A DNA stretch of 64,000 nt, from assembly GCA_035772735.1 (NCBI GenBank), contig JASDFA010000007.1:89218001-89282000 (forward strand), given 5' to 3'. The notes below the pieces were generated by a model. The model was not told where the DNA came from. It made no database searches and worked only from the letters and a program-made list of their open reading frames with translations. A program made the position numbers and the translations under genes. Below are positions 22,326 through 35,167 of this stretch, one piece after another. Each line of letters opens with the position of its first letter. The stretch's first letter is position 1. This DNA is from Datura wrightii. Lineage: Eukaryota > Streptophyta > Magnoliopsida > Solanales > Solanaceae.

Positions 22326-23883
22326 TGATGTGCCGTGATTTTACGACACTTTTGACTCTTAAAACTTAGAAAATATGCAAATTCTAGGTATGTTTATGTA
22401 GATATGATGTGTTTGTGTTAAATGTTGCAGGAAAACAGGTTCGGAATGAGAAATAGGAAAAGTAGGACATAAATGGACTGAACTAAAAGTTGATGCCCAG
22501 GCCACGAGTCGTTGTCTCAATGCATGACTCCTGCCTGGAGTTGTGTGGAGAAGATAAAGTTTTAAAGATGAGAAATAGTGCACTTAATGGGTTGAAGGCA
22601 GTCATGAAGAATAGGAAGAGGATTTCTAAAAAGTATCCAGTGAAGGCAACGAAAGATGTATCGAGTTGCGGATGTTTGGACGACTCGTCAGGAGAGCATT
22701 AGTAAGAACCGTCATGTGCACTGGATGTTTTGAGAACCAAGACCACAAGAGGCCTAACGACTCGAGCCCTGACACGACGAGTCGTTAGGTGACCCATTAC
22801 CACGACTGGGCCTACTGCCGAGGGCGACTAATTTCCACTGATCAAGACTCGTTAGGAGACCTAACGGGTCATTACTTGGCCCATTATCCCTACCGACCTA
22901 AATCCAAATTTAGTTAGGATAAGATTTGTTTGGAACTATAAATATATAATTTTTAGGTTTATTTTCCGTATACAGTTATTTTTACCAACTTTTAGGAGGA
23001 CTCTAGTGTTGTTAACGATCTTTCTTGGTTCAAGAAACAAAGTTTGTAATTTTGTTCTTGATTTTGAGAAGAAAATAACATTGAAGTTTTGTTAATCGGT
23101 TTTGGAGTTATATTCAATTCACGTGGTTTTCTTGTATGCATTTTTGTAAGTTATAATTATGACTTCTTCTTTATTTTGTGACTGTGATATTTCAACGATG
23201 AGTAGCTAAACCCATAACTAGGGTTGTGGGAATCATGCTGAATTAACACACATAGGTAAAACACGGTGATTCTTGAACGGGGTTTAATGCATGTATTTTT
23301 TCCCTTTGTTTTAATTATTTCTTAACGGTTTCAAAAGTTGGAACTTGCCTTATTCTTACTTACTGGATCAAGGGGGTAGTGAATGGGAAAAAGGGATTAA
23401 CAACGGAGGTTTGAGGCTATCAACCCTCATCTAATAGCTTGAACTTATCTGGGAATAGCTAATCTGATATTAGGCGTAAGGGTTAATTAAGCATACACCC
23501 GTATTCGGACCAAGTTGCGTGGTGATATTCATCTAGATAGGGGACCAACCATTTAGGTCTTACTGATACTGCATGCTAAACACCGGACTAGATCACTATT
23601 GTAAAAGCCTTGTGGTTATGAAGTCTTGGGGAACATAATCCTAGTCAATTTGTTGGTTGAATACAAACCAAAATTGATTTAAGCATCTTCTAGTTGTTTA
23701 CTCTTGTTTATTATTTTATTTCTTTCCCCCCTAGGAAATAACTAATCCGATAGTAATAGCTAATCACATGAACTCAAGTTCTTTCTATATTCCCTATGGG
23801 ATCGACCTCAACCTTCGTTGGGTTCTATATTTGACATAGATTGCTTTATATCTCAATTGCAAAGTGTAATTTGGGCGACATCA
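22326..23883 (+). repeat. 3' LTR of A (1558 bp)
   Basis: Begins TGATGTGCC and ends GCGACATCA, so the ends are short inverted repeats. U3 holds ACGACTCGT-type words (22500-22880) ahead of TATAAATATA (22937-22946). The remainder matches bases 1-875. Element D sequence resumes at 23884. Confidence 0.92.
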
Positions 23884-25420
23884 CCCCCTTTGGAGAATAT
23901 CTCCTTTTTTTGATACTGAACGACTTCCTTCAACTTTACCAAAATAGGGTCCTCGTCTTGTCTAGCTTTCACATTAGTCAGCAAGGATGATTCTGACCCG
24001 TTCTGAACTACAACACCACCATCAGTCGAGTCAACCAAATTAACTCCAAACCGTGCAAGCCGATGCACCTCCTTCACCAGCTCCTTCCTCCCGTTATCTA
24101 CATGGGACACACTCCCCATAGAAAGTCTACTAAGTGCTTCTGCTACTACATTGTCCTTACTCGGATGCTAAGGGACACTCATGTCATAATCCTTGAGTAG
24201 CTTCAACCACCTCCTTTGGTGTAGATTTAGATACTTCTGGGTAAAGACATATTGTAGGCTCTTGTGGTACGTAAACATATCTACATGGACCTTTTACAAA
24301 TAGTGTCTCCAAACCTACATTGCAAATACCAACGCTGCCAATTCAAGATCACGGGTTGGGTAATTCTTTTTATGAAAATACAGCTTCCTGGAAGCATATC
24401 CAATAACTTTACCATGCTGCATCTATACACAACCAAGGCCGATCCTTTAAGCATCATAATACACCATAAACCCATCGGTACCCTCAGGTAGGGTTAACAC
24501 TGGTGCTGAGGTGAGACAAGTCTTTAACTCCTGAAAGCTCTTCTCACAAGCATCCGACCATTGGAATTTCACTTTCTTTTGGGTCAATTTGGTCAATGGC
24601 GCTGCAATAGATAAAAATCCCTCAACAAATCTCCGATAATAGCACGCTAAGCCTAAGAAGCTCCTGATATCTGAAGGATTCACCGGTCTAGGCCAATTCT
24701 TCACCTCTTCTATCTTTTGAGAGTCCACCTTTATACCCTCACTTGACACCAAATGGCCCAAAAATGCAATTGAGTTCAACCAAAACTTGCACTTGCTGAA
24801 TATAGCATATAATTGGCGATCCTTGAGAGTCTGTAACACCATCCTCAAATGAGCGGCATGCTCCTCTTCGCTCCGAGAGTATATCAGGATGTCGTCTATA
24901 GAAACAACCACAAAAATATCCAAGTATGGATTGAACACCTTGTTCATCAAATCCATAAAAGATGCAGGACCATTCGTTAGTGCAAAAGACATAACTACAA
25001 ACTCATAATGACCATACCATGTCCTGAAAGTTGTCTTTGGGATGTCACTCTCTGAACCCTGAGCTGATGGTATCCAGATTTGAGATCAATCTTCGAAAAG
25101 CACTTAGCACCCTAAAGCTGGTAAAACAAATCATCAATCCTGGGGAGAGGATACATGTTCTTGATGGTGACCTTGTTCAATTGCCAATAATCAATACACA
25201 TACGAAGAGAACCATCTTTCTTTTGGACAAAGAGAACTAGTGCACCCCATGGAGATTTTCTCAGTCTGTTGAAACCCTTGTTTAACAAGTCTTTCAACTG
25301 CTCCTTCAACTCCTTTAACTTGGCTGGGGCCATTCTATAAGGAGGAATAGATATAGGCTGCATATTAGGAAGAAGGTCAATACCAAAATCAATCTCTCGC
25401 TCGGAGGGATTCTCGGCAAA
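23884..25420 (-). pseudogene. pol: RT-RNase H part of D pol (broken, cut by A)
   Basis: Reading right to left: PPYRMAPAKLKELKEQLKDL, KSPWGALVLFVQKKDGSLRM, IDYWQLNKVTIKNMYPLPRI, FSKIDLKSGYHQ, MSFALTNGPASFMDLMN, then the active-site box as SIDDILIYSRS (Ser instead of the usual aromatic before IDD, near 24890-24905). The thumb follows (IRSFLGLACYYRRFVEGF), then RNase H (EGTDGFMVYYDA) and the linker ending DSTDGGVVVQNGSESSL. Frameshifts and stops occur near 25110, 24990 and 24450. The integrase part is beyond the window's left end. Closest relative here is E. Confidence 0.87.
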
Positions 25421-25628
25421 TCATCTGGGAAGACTTCTGGATACTCACATACTACTGGAATGGACTAGAAAGTTGGGGTCTCAAACGTAGCATTCTTAAC
25501 CCTAACTAAATGGTACACGCAACCCTTGGAGATCATCTTTCTGGCCTTAAGGTAGGAAATGAAATGACCTACAGGCACAACCGAACTACCCTTCCACTCT
25601 AAGGTTAGCTCACTCGGAAATTGAAACT

Positions 25629-25940
25629 CTACCGCACGGTTCTACAATTAACTGAGGCATAACATGCAAATAACCAATCCATGCCGAGGATCACATCAAA
25701 GTCGGTCATGGATAACTCTACTAGATCTGCTGAGGTAACTTTCTGAAGGACTGTGACCGGGCAATTTCTATACACCCATCTAGCTATAACTAAATCACTT
25801 GCTGGAGTAGAGATTGAGAAGGGTTTTGACCAAATTTTGGGACTGACTTCGAAACTACTAGCCACATAGGGCATCACAAAGGACAACGTAGACCTTGGAT
25901 CTAACAAAGAATATACATCAAGATGGAAAACTCGTAACAT
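25629..25940 (-). pseudogene. PR: Protease of D (active site altered)
   Basis: LDVYSLLDPRSTLSFVMPYVAS is the retropepsin active-site region. The family normally has DPGAT or DPGST, so the glycine beside the catalytic Asp is Arg here. Then come LVELSMTDFDVILGMDWLFA and CRTVR. The order and spacing match E (52380-52700). Confidence 0.78.
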
Positions 25941-26039
25941 ACTAGTGACTAAATTTGGGGAGACCTACTACTTCTAGAGCGATGCTAGGGCATAAAATCT
26001 ATTTTGACACTGTCCGCCCCCTGTGCTATTAGAAGCCCC

Positions 26040-27165
26040 TTGCTAAGCGAGCTGTGCTGGGAGAATTGATGAACTAGAAGTCGGGCCTCGGCCCTTATCA
26101 TGGCCCTGTCTAGCTGCTGGGCAATCTTTGAGCATATGTTCGGGAGTACCACACCCAAAGCAAGCACCTGTACTCACCAAACATTGGCTCGGCTGTCTCC
26201 GGCCACACCTGTCGCAAATTGGGATACTGGAATCTATGCGCCTGCTGCTCAGGCCTCTAGAGATTGATGCTCGTCCTCTCTGGTCATGCGTAGATCTGGA
26301 TGACACACTCATAGGCAACGATAACAGGGCTGACCATCTCTGGTGGGACTGCTGATGGTGTCCACTTGAGAGAGCCCATAACTATTTGTTCTGGCCCTCT
26401 TGGCCTCTCTCTCCCTCACACGCATCGCCTCCATATGCTAGGCGTACATTACTATCTGAGGAAAATCTATATTCTGATAAAGCATTGTATTTCGGAAATC
26501 CTTGTCTAGATAGTCTGCCACCCCATGCACAAGCATACTCACTCGAGCCCTCTGATCAACCACTAACTCAATGGCATACATTGATAGATGAGTGAACTCT
26601 AAGGCATACTCCTGGACTATCATCTTTCCCTTCTTTAGATTCACGAACTCGTCCTCCTTCAGCTCCCTTATTTCACAAGGGAAGAACCGATCTAGAAAAG
26701 AAGCATGAAACTCATCCTAACTGATAAGGCTTTCTCCAACTGCCCTACTATTCTTGCACTATTTGACCCAAATGTGTGCGACCCATGATATGAGGACAAA
26801 TCGGCACACTCCTTACTAGTTACCCCTATAATCTTGGTGATCTTCAAAATCTCATCAATAAACTCATGTGGTTCCTCGTCCACCTTTGATCCAAAGAACT
26901 CGGGAGGGTTCATCCTCAGGAAATCTCTGACTAATGTTGCTGCTGCATTCCCATTTTGAGGGACATGTGCTACTGCCTGTTGATTCACCTAGGCGGTCAA
27001 GGCCTGTGCTAGCATTTGAATGACTACCCTGAATTCAGAATGGGCAACTGGCTCCGATGCATGGTGCTCATAGGCTAGTGGGGCCTATTGGTGCCCGTCC
27101 CCACTGCCATCCTCGTGGCCATTTCCATTTCCATTTCTTCTACCGTTAACTCTGTGGGGATGCAT
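26040..27165 (-). pseudogene. gag: gag of D (broken)
   Basis: ATG at 27165-27163 starts MHPHRVNGRRNGNG. The core is FLRMNPPEFFGSKVDEEPHEF and KKGKMIVQEYALEFTHLSMY. It ends in a zinc knuckle CFGCGTPEHMLKDC near 26130-26170 (CX2CX4HX4C). Stops and shifts interrupt it near 27090, 26990 and 26690. It is a typical chromovirus gag forming the particle shell. Confidence 0.83.
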
Positions 27166-27356
27166 GATTCTTCAAACGCGAATAGCATGAGTTAGAAGGT
27201 TAGAAAGACATTTCACCGTACGACATAGATCATGTAAAAAGGGAACATTTCCTAAATGTCTTGTAGCCTCTTTTTCATAAGTATGGCGGGCTTCACAACC
27301 ATGAAAAAGACTCTAATTAATGTGGCTTTTAGACACCCTAGGACACTTCAAAACCT

Positions 27357-27371
27357 ATTGCTCTGATACCA
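27357..27371 (-). other. Primer binding site of D (initiator tRNA-Met)
   Basis: On the minus strand TGGTATCAGAGCAAT follows the LTR end after four bases. It is complementary to the initiator tRNA-Met 3' end and is the usual primer for chromoviruses. Confidence 0.88.
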
Positions 27372-27375
27372 AGTT

Positions 27376-28016
27376 TGTCACGACCCGAACATATGCCCAG
27401 ATCGAGACACCGGAAAAGAAACCCCGAGAGGCTCCAAGTAGAACCATGGAATGAACATAACATCTAACTCAATCAATAAAAGTGGAAGACCAATCATAAT
27501 AAACATGGCGGAAGTCTAAAAATAATATAAAATTAGAACACATACACGAATCTGAAGCAGATTATTCACTATGTTTGAAAAACCTCTAGTTCTGATGAGT
27601 GGATGAGACAAGACCCCAACTAACTCTCTAAGTCTGAAACTGAAAAAATAAAGACAACTGCTAAGGAATGGTCCTCGGGATATGAGGACTCACCATAGAA
27701 GCTGGATGCTAACTCCAAAAATTGGTTAGTGACGGGGCTGAGTCTGAAGATCAGAGCCTGTATCATAAAACGATACAACATAGAGTTTGCGGTCAGTACA
27801 TGGAATGAACCGAGTATGCAAGGTTAGTAAAACCACTTAAGTAAGTAAAATCATTAAAACCTGCATAATATAAAACATAATCAAGATAAGGATATGAGAG
27901 TAGGGCTTGCATGCTATTTTCTAAAATCATGATCTGAACATAACTGAATTGAATGACCCAAAGCTAAAATCTGATAATTATAAGTAAAACTGAACATTGG
28001 GTCAAACATACTTTAT

Positions 28017-28055
<39 letters not shown>

Positions 28056-29620
28056 TGAATGATAAACATGCATAACTGAAATCAAGAGGATTAATGGGAG
28101 ACTCATCATATAACCGACATTACCACGATAGAGCTTATGTAGTCCTGACTATCACACTCAAGTGGACAAAGCCGTCTAAAGCCTTTCCAAGGCTAAAGAC
28201 GCTACCATGATATCGATATCAAGATGAATGCCCCTTGGGACAGGGGAAAGCTCCAAAGGAGGTCCCAAATAATCTGAGCATCCCTACGTTGACTTGTAGT
28301 TCTAAGGCATTGGGCTGATTGACCCTTAGCCTACTCGATGCTAGACACTACACCCAAAAAGCTGCATATGCTCTCCATCATTTTTCAACAAAGCTGACCA
28401 TCGTTTAATGACGAAGCTGAATAATCATATACATATAAAATCTAAAATTCATACATGAGAAGCCTTGGCTCAAACCATACCACAAGCTAAACATAATTGG
28501 AAGTCTTGACTCCAAAACCATATGGTAAGCTAATTCGTGAAATCATAATTCATACTTGAACATATAGGCTTACCCAATACTTAAACATTCTTTAAAATAC
28601 TTGATTCACCTGAAAACATGATCATAGACATGGATAACTTGGAAACATGCTTTTCATCATAAATATCTTATCATACTTGAACATATATCGTAGATCTAAA
28701 TTTTCATGAACTGTTATGGATGGGCATCATAATTTATAAAACTTGAAAACATGATCATAATTGAAAAAATTGTAAAACATGCCCATGAATCATAATTCAA
28801 TAATAGAAACGTATTTAGATCATACCCACGGTAGAAACATAAGAAATTCATGCATTGGGTTGAAACCCCATAGGATCAACACATAGATTTTCATGAATTA
28901 GAGAGGAATTGGTCATGGGTGTGAATAAATTTACCCATTCATAACCCTACATACCTAAGAAGAATTGATTCTACGACTCCCTTGATTTCCCAATGAAGAA
29001 TTGATGAAAACTTGAAGAACTAAGCTTGATCACCTCTCGAAAACCTCTAAACTTGCATGCATGAATAGGAATAGCTTAGAATGAACTTAACCCTCTTAAA
29101 ACTCACTATTCATAGCTTAAAACGACGTTGTTTAGGCCTTAGGATAAGAGGAATTACGAAAAAACCCTTACTAAATTCGCAGAGAAAAACTGACTACCAG
29201 TCCTAATGAGGGATTGGATGAGTCATTACCTATGATCATGACTCGTGGTCTCCTATCTTGAGTACACTGCCCATTTTTCCTTAGAGGATCCCCACGAGGG
29301 ACCTAATGATTCATCACTAGTGACCATGACTCGTGGTCACCTCTCGTTACCTTCACTGCTCAAAATTCCCCTTTCTTCAACCAACCTTGTCCATGACTGA
29401 CTCAATGAGTCATGGGGCTGACCACGACTCATGTTCATGCCCGTGGTGACCCAAAAACATAATTTTCCAAGTTAAGTCTCCCACTTCACAACGAGTCACT
29501 TAACAATTCATGGTCATCCTGACGGGTTACAGGATGACTCGTTCTGTGACCTGGCATAGAAAATCCTGTTTTCTCTGTTTCAACTCCCGAATTTGATCTT
29601 AGGGCTTTTGGGGTATAACA
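27376..29620 (-). repeat. 5' LTR of D (2245 bp)
   Basis: Minus-strand start TGTTATACCCC at 29620 and end GGTCGTGACA at 27376. Its U3 (about 29180-29560) carries ACGAGTCAT/GACTCGTGG words; a (TA)16 run lies at 28021-28052. The right-hand target repeat would be catac (29621-29625); its partner lies outside the window. Confidence 0.88.
28021..28052. repeat. (TA)16 microsatellite in the D LTR
   Basis: Uninterrupted TA run at the position where the LTRs of E also carry TA runs (48171-48190 and 57031-57118). Confidence 0.9.
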
Positions 29621-30250
29621 CATACAATCCCTTGGATAAAAAACCATCTATGGTGCATACATGGACAACTAGGTAAACTCCAAGGCATACTACTGGATAT
29701 TCGTGTTGTTCTACTTTAGATTAACGAACTCAGCTGCCTTTGCCTTTCTCAACTCCCTAGAAAACAACCTGCCCAAGAATGCGGTAACAAACTCATCCCA
29801 ACTCATAAAAAATTCACCAACTCCCCTACACTCCTTCCACTGTCGGAACCATATATGAGCAACCCCTATCAGCTGATTGGAGGCTAAGTCTACACTCTCC
29901 TCTCCAATCACCCACATAATTTGTGCGATCCTTTGCACCTCAATAAACTCATGTGGGTCCTCATCCACCTTTGACCCAAGAAACTCAGGAGGGTTCATCC
30001 TGGGGAAGTCTTGCACTCTCGCCGCTGCTCCATTATAATTCTGGGGGACATGTGACACTGCTTTCTAGTTAACCTGAGCGGTCATGGCTTGTGCTAACAT
30101 CTGAAATGCCACTTTGAACTCGGCATGAGTGACCTACTCATGCAAGGGATCCTTTGGAACTAGTGGAATTTCCTGATGCCCATCCCCATTACCATTGCCA
30201 TGGCCATTTTCGTTGCAATTTCTCCTTCCATTTACTTAGCATAGAGGCAT
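29621..30250 (-). pseudogene. gag: gag of element G (5' part, cut by D)
   Basis: ATG at 30250-30248 opens the frame, with stops soon after. The core VQDFPRMNPPEFLGSKVDED, LIGVAHIWFRQWKECRG and DEFVTAFLGRLFSRELR identify a chromovirus gag close to D's. Element D entered after YALEFT..LSMYAP, so the rest lies left of the window. Confidence 0.83.
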
Positions 30251-30440
30251 ATATATGCAAACGTGTATAGCATGAGTTAGAGGAATAGAGAGGCAGTTCA
30301 TCGCACGCCATAGATCTTGAAAGAAGGGAAATTTCCTAAAACTTCTTGTAGTCTCTTCCCTATAAGAGTGACATGCTTCACACCTATGGAAAAGACTCTA
30401 CATAATGTGTCTTTCAGACACCCTAGGACACATCTAAACC

Positions 30441-30455
30441 TTTGCTCTGATACCA
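30441..30455 (-). other. Primer binding site of G (initiator tRNA-Met)
   Basis: Minus-strand TGGTATCAGAGCAAA, four bases after the LTR end at 30460. Confidence 0.86.
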
Positions 30456-30459
30456 AGTT

Positions 30460-32654
30460 TGTAACGACCTGAGTTGAGACCCCGGATCGAGACACGCGAC
30501 CTAAAACCAGGAATGGATCAAAGCTAACTCATGGTACATATAGTATGACTTAAGAGCATAATCAAGTAGCAATTAACATAAGCATGGATAAGTAGAAGTC
30601 TAAATATCATAAAACGTAAGAAAATGCGATAATATCACAACACTGAGTCAAAAAACTTCTACTAACTAATGAGATGTTGGGACAAGCCCCCAGCTAACTC
30701 CAAGTCAAAAACTAAAACAAAACATAACAAGCGTAAACTGATAGATGTCCTCTGAAGATGAGGACTCACCCAAAGCGGGATGGAGCTGAACTGAGCTAGG
30801 GCGAGCTAGTGACGAGACTGGGATGGATCACCTGGACCTATATCATAAGACAATAAAGCATAGAGTATGCGATTAATACTTTGAATATACTGAGTATGCA
30901 AGGTAAGTAAAACATGCTAGTAGAATGTTAGTTAGAAATCATGAATATAAATCAAGATAGATCATGAGAGTAAGGACTGCATGCTAAAGTCAATAAGTAT
31001 GACATATACATATTTATAATGCTATTCATCATAATATAAATATAATGACCCAAGGTTTAGAAGAAATCATATAACTTGTCAATCTTGAAATCGTAAGCGA
31101 AAACTTATAAACAGATTAATAGGGAAGGTATACTATAAAAAGTAAAATCATAAGTCATGATCATGAGTAACTAAAAACATGAGGAACAATGGGAGACTCG
31201 TTATAACCAACAACCATCATGTATGAGCACATGATGATCCCACGGCTTGCCCACGTGGAGGAGAGTCATCCTAAGCTTTGCCAGGGAAAAGGAAAAATGA
31301 GGTGGGATATCACGGGTGTGCCCGCGGGCAGGGGAAGCGCTCTCTTGAGAGGTCCCGATAAAATATATCCTACATTGATGCATAGTTCAGAGATCAGGGT
31401 CCTCGGAATCCCTGGCCTACTCAGTGCTAGTCACTACTCCCAAAATATTCATATTGCTCATATAATGATATTCTCAAAACATAACTTAAATCTGAACAAA
31501 TAGGGGAGTCTTGACTCAAAATATTTCCTTAAAACTGATCTTGTAGGCCTTGGCCAAAACTATGATAACATACTTAACTTGCATGGGCTTTCCCAAATTA
31601 TGGAACATACATACTTGAAATAAGCTTCATAATTCAAAGTCATGAACTCATAAGTTAAGAATTTATAAATATTCAGACATACTAGATAACTCATCATTCT
31701 AAAAATCATGAAATCATAAGCTTAATCATCATAAAACATGCATGATGGGGAATAAAATCTAATAATGTGAATCATGAATTTATAATTAAATTGAAGGTAA
31801 AATCTTCCCCAACTAGTCTTGAATCATACATTAAAACATGAGGGGATTGAAGCCATAGACATAACATAGATAATTGCATGAATTGGGGTTGAAACCCTAG
31901 AATTTCAATACACTTAATTGGAGATTTGAGTTCATGAATTAGAGAAGAAATTTGGCATGAGGGTGGAGGAAATCCCTCATTCACGGCCTTACATACTTGG
32001 GTAAACTGATTTCTAAGCTAGTCTTGAAAGCCTAAGAGAATTGAGGATGATCTCTAGCTTGATCTTGGAAGAGGATTTAAAATTCAATGAAATTATGATA
32101 ACATAATGACTTAGCTTGGTTAAACCCTCTTAAAACATTTTTAGGAAGCTTAAAACGACATAGTTTAGGAGTTAGGAACTTAGAAATTATGAAAATACCT
32201 TAATAATCTGATAGAAAATTGTACACTACCAGACCCAACGAGTGATAGGACGACTCGTTGGGGGACTTGACAGGTCATCCCCTGACCCGTTTCCACTGAC
32301 AACTTCTTCTCATTCTCTAATCTTTATTTCCCAATGAGTAAATTAATGAGTCATAAGGGGACATGATGACTTGTCACTCAATCCATTCTGTACCCTAGAA
32401 AATCAACCTTTTCTCCACCACTACATACTTAACGAGTCAAACCACGACTCATGTGGAGTCTTAATGGTTCGTCATCGCACTTGTCATGACTTCTGAAAAA
32501 TAATTTTTTCCCCAACTTGGTACCACCTAACGAGTCATGTAACGACTCGTTAGGTCACTTGACGAGTCACTAAATGACTCATTCTATGACCTAGTGTAGA
32601 TTTTCCTCTGTTTAAACCCTTAGGTCTGATCTTAGGGATTTCTTGGGTGTTACA
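30460..32654 (-). repeat. 5' LTR of G (2195 bp)
   Basis: Minus-strand start TGTAACACCC (32654) and end GGTCGTTACA (30460). U3 (about 32230-32590) is rich in ACGAGTCA / AACGACTCGTTAGG words. Followed on the right by gtaat (32655-32659), a candidate target repeat whose partner is outside the window. No gene inside. Confidence 0.85.
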
Positions 32655-33310
32655 GTAATCAAAGTCAGGTTCAAACTCCTCATCCAATATGATCATGAAT
32701 AAAGACTCTCTTACTCTTAGCATCACACTAGTAATAAGACTTGTTCTTTTGGTAATTCTAGGTTCAAATTCAACCTTAAGAATTATTTCTGAGAAATCCA
32801 CCCCTCTTAAATTTTCTCTATATCTTCAAAAGTTACTTCTTTTTCTTCTATGGTTTTTGAAAATGAAGGTCTTGAAAAAGACATTCTTTTACTTAAAGAA
32901 CCATGACTAAATGATTGAGATCTTAGAAATCATAAATCTATAGATCCATCGGGATATTGTATTACTTGCTCAGTATTTGAATTTTCTTCTTCAATTTGTA
33001 GTTTTGTTATGGAGTCAAAATTCAAATTGTCTTTTAACAATGCATCATCCAATTTTATCGTTTTAGGAACAAAAATGTTGTTGTGAATATGATTGTCTTC
33101 CATAATCCTGGTAACCCATTTATTACTTATTAGTTTTGCTTTAGGAACTAGGGTAGTTTTCATTAGCCTATAACATATAATATATTATGGCTCTTTCTCT
33201 TATATTTACTTTTCTATTCATGTTTTTTATTTTAACATTTAATGTTAGGGTATCCATAATGTTTTGATCATTGATATCCATAGAAAAATTGGGACGACAA
33301 TTAAAATATA
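32655..33310 (-). pseudogene. Fragment with broken minus-strand frames, possibly endogenous pararetrovirus (movement-protein region)
   Basis: The only stretch between G and H that is not LTR retrotransposon. Minus-strand frames: a 37-residue frame from ATG 33281 (MDINDQNIMDTLTLNVKIKN), a second from ATG 33163 with LISNKWVTRIMEDNHIHNN and VIQYPDGSIDL, then a Ser-rich stretch after a TGA (SFSHGSLSKRMSFSRPSFSK), and pieces in other frames to 32660. The look resembles the movement-protein region of Caulimoviridae copies found in solanaceous genomes, but no catalytic domain is present to prove it. Several shifts and stops break it; no restored frame is given. Confidence 0.4.
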
Positions 33311-33696
33311 TGTCATGGCCCGAGTTTACACCCTAGCTGTAACACGGGACCTAAAATCACGAATGGCCCAAAGTCGACCCATGGCATAATCATAACAAGA
33401 TACTAATAGAATAACAGCTAATTGCATCATAACTGAGATGAAGCAAACTGAAAGAGTCTAACCAAGACCATAAGAACATAGTCTATTAAAACACTGAATC
33501 ACAAGTTGAATCTGTCTATACATGTCTGAAAGCTTCTACTAAACTGATGAGCTACTGGGACAAGTCCCCAACTAACTCCTAAAGTCTGAACCTAAAATAG
33601 AACTAAAATAGGAAAAATCATAAATCTTGTCCTTAGTAGATGAGGACTCACCACAATCAACTGAGATAGGAATATTGTGTGTCTAACCGTGGGGCT

Positions 33697-35167
33697 TGGT
33701 CGCGCGCGTATCGCTGCTCGGTATATATTAAAAACCGACACGCAAGTGTACGTGGTCAAACAAGTAATAAAGTGGCTAAGTAGCCAAGTATCGATCCAAG
33801 GAGGCTGCTCTAGATATGCAAAACTACCTAGTTTACTATATCTCTATTCTATTTCTAACTATGTTAACAACAATCCAACCAAGATTTGAGTGAGTTTTGC
33901 TTCTAAACTAATTATATACTGAAATTAATAACTACTATTTACGTTGAATTTAGACAATGGATATGCACATGCCAAGGTTAAGAACGAGTAATGAACTTGA
34001 TAATCATGATAATTTGGTCATCCTCTTCTTCATATTGCTAGCCAAGAACGTTTGCCTAGAAATTAAAACTTCCGTATTTAATTTCACTTTAGAATCATAA
34101 ACCATCCGTCTACATTTCTGTGATCAATTGCAATTTATGACCTAACACTCCAATTCCGGTTCCTTAATTGACTAATACGGCTTTCAAGTATATTTCTATC
34201 AAGAAAGCACATCAAAACCCAATTTTCCCAAATCAAGTTAAGAACAATACCCTATTAATTCACAACTTTCCAATTTCATGCTCTCTCGAGTGAAATTGGA
34301 CTTTTTAGATATACATTAATGGTGGCCAATCAATAATGTAATAAACACAAGAATTAATAGAACAACATGCAAGAAGAAGAAGAAACCATATCAATTATTA
34401 CCAACATTCATTACACAAGTTCAAAACCTCAGCAAGAAAGGAATTAGCCACTCATTCTTGGATTAATCATCTTAGAATGAGTGTTAATCATGCATACAAT
34501 TGAAGGAAAGAAGAAGGGAAGAGAAGAAAACTCTTATCTTTTCTATTCTTCAACTGCCACAAAACCACGTTCCTGCTCTCCACTTCTGAACTCAGGCTAA
34601 AAAAACTAAAACTAAAAAACTCCTCTTTAAAAATAACCTAAGTGTGCTATTTATACTAGTGGGAAATTTTTCCCGGAATAACAAGCAACGTGTCACGGAG
34701 GCCAAAGCGGAGCACTGCCTGCGTGACACGGCATGGACGCGGACCCTCTCTGGAAATTGCAGGGTCCGGATAATTGGCCTCAACGTGGCACGGAGGCCAT
34801 CGCGGAGGCCTATCTCCGTGCCACGGAGCTGACGCGCAGGCACTCTGGAAATTGCCAATTTTATTTCTGCCCAGGCAGTGTGCTACCGCGATGGCAGCGT
34901 GGCACGGCTCCATCGCGGAGCCACTGTAAAATGTGCCATCCAAGGCCTTTTCCACGCTCGCATCCCAGTCCAACTCCGACATAGTTCCAACACGCATTTT
35001 AGCTCCTCAAAATCACATTATCCTGCAAAACAAATGCTAATCATGTTGGTTAGTATAAATTCGCATTTTATTACCAAATACATGATATTATATACACATT
35101 GCACAACAAACAAGGTAAAAATGATACGTTTGAGTATCACTTGGGCATATAAATCTGCCCAAGATCA
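33697..35167 (-). repeat. 3' LTR of C (1471 bp)
   Basis: Near-identical to 42223-43690. TATA box on the minus strand at 34655-34647 (TATAAATAG). The word array lies at about 34680-34925 (GCCACGGAG, CCTCCGTGACACG and related words). Confidence 0.93.

Larger units (their letters stand above)
1..23883 (+). mobile_element. Element A: Athila-like Ty3/gypsy retrotransposon (5' end outside window), hosting element B and a MITE
   Basis: Bases 1-875 repeat at 22999-23883 in the same orientation, marking the two LTRs. The first is followed by a tRNA-Asp type primer site. Between them lie gag, protease, reverse transcriptase, RNase H and integrase in Ty3/gypsy order, then an extra gene and a long noncoding tail. 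Element B (6699-16256) and a hAT-like MITE (19766-20663) are later insertions. The integrase style and primer match the Athila/Tat branch. Every reading frame is broken, so the copy is dead. To the right, sequence resumes in the pol of element D, so A inserted into D. Confidence 0.9.
23884..29620 (-). mobile_element. Element D: Tekay/Del-type chromovirus, 5' part (rest lies beyond A)
   Basis: Minus-strand order from right to left: LTR (27376-29620), initiator tRNA-Met primer site, gag, protease, RT, RNase H, then a break at 23884 where A inserted before integrase. The D sequence at the break matches element E near 53930, which continues smoothly to integrase. D itself is inserted in the gag of G at 29620. 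Confidence 0.88.
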
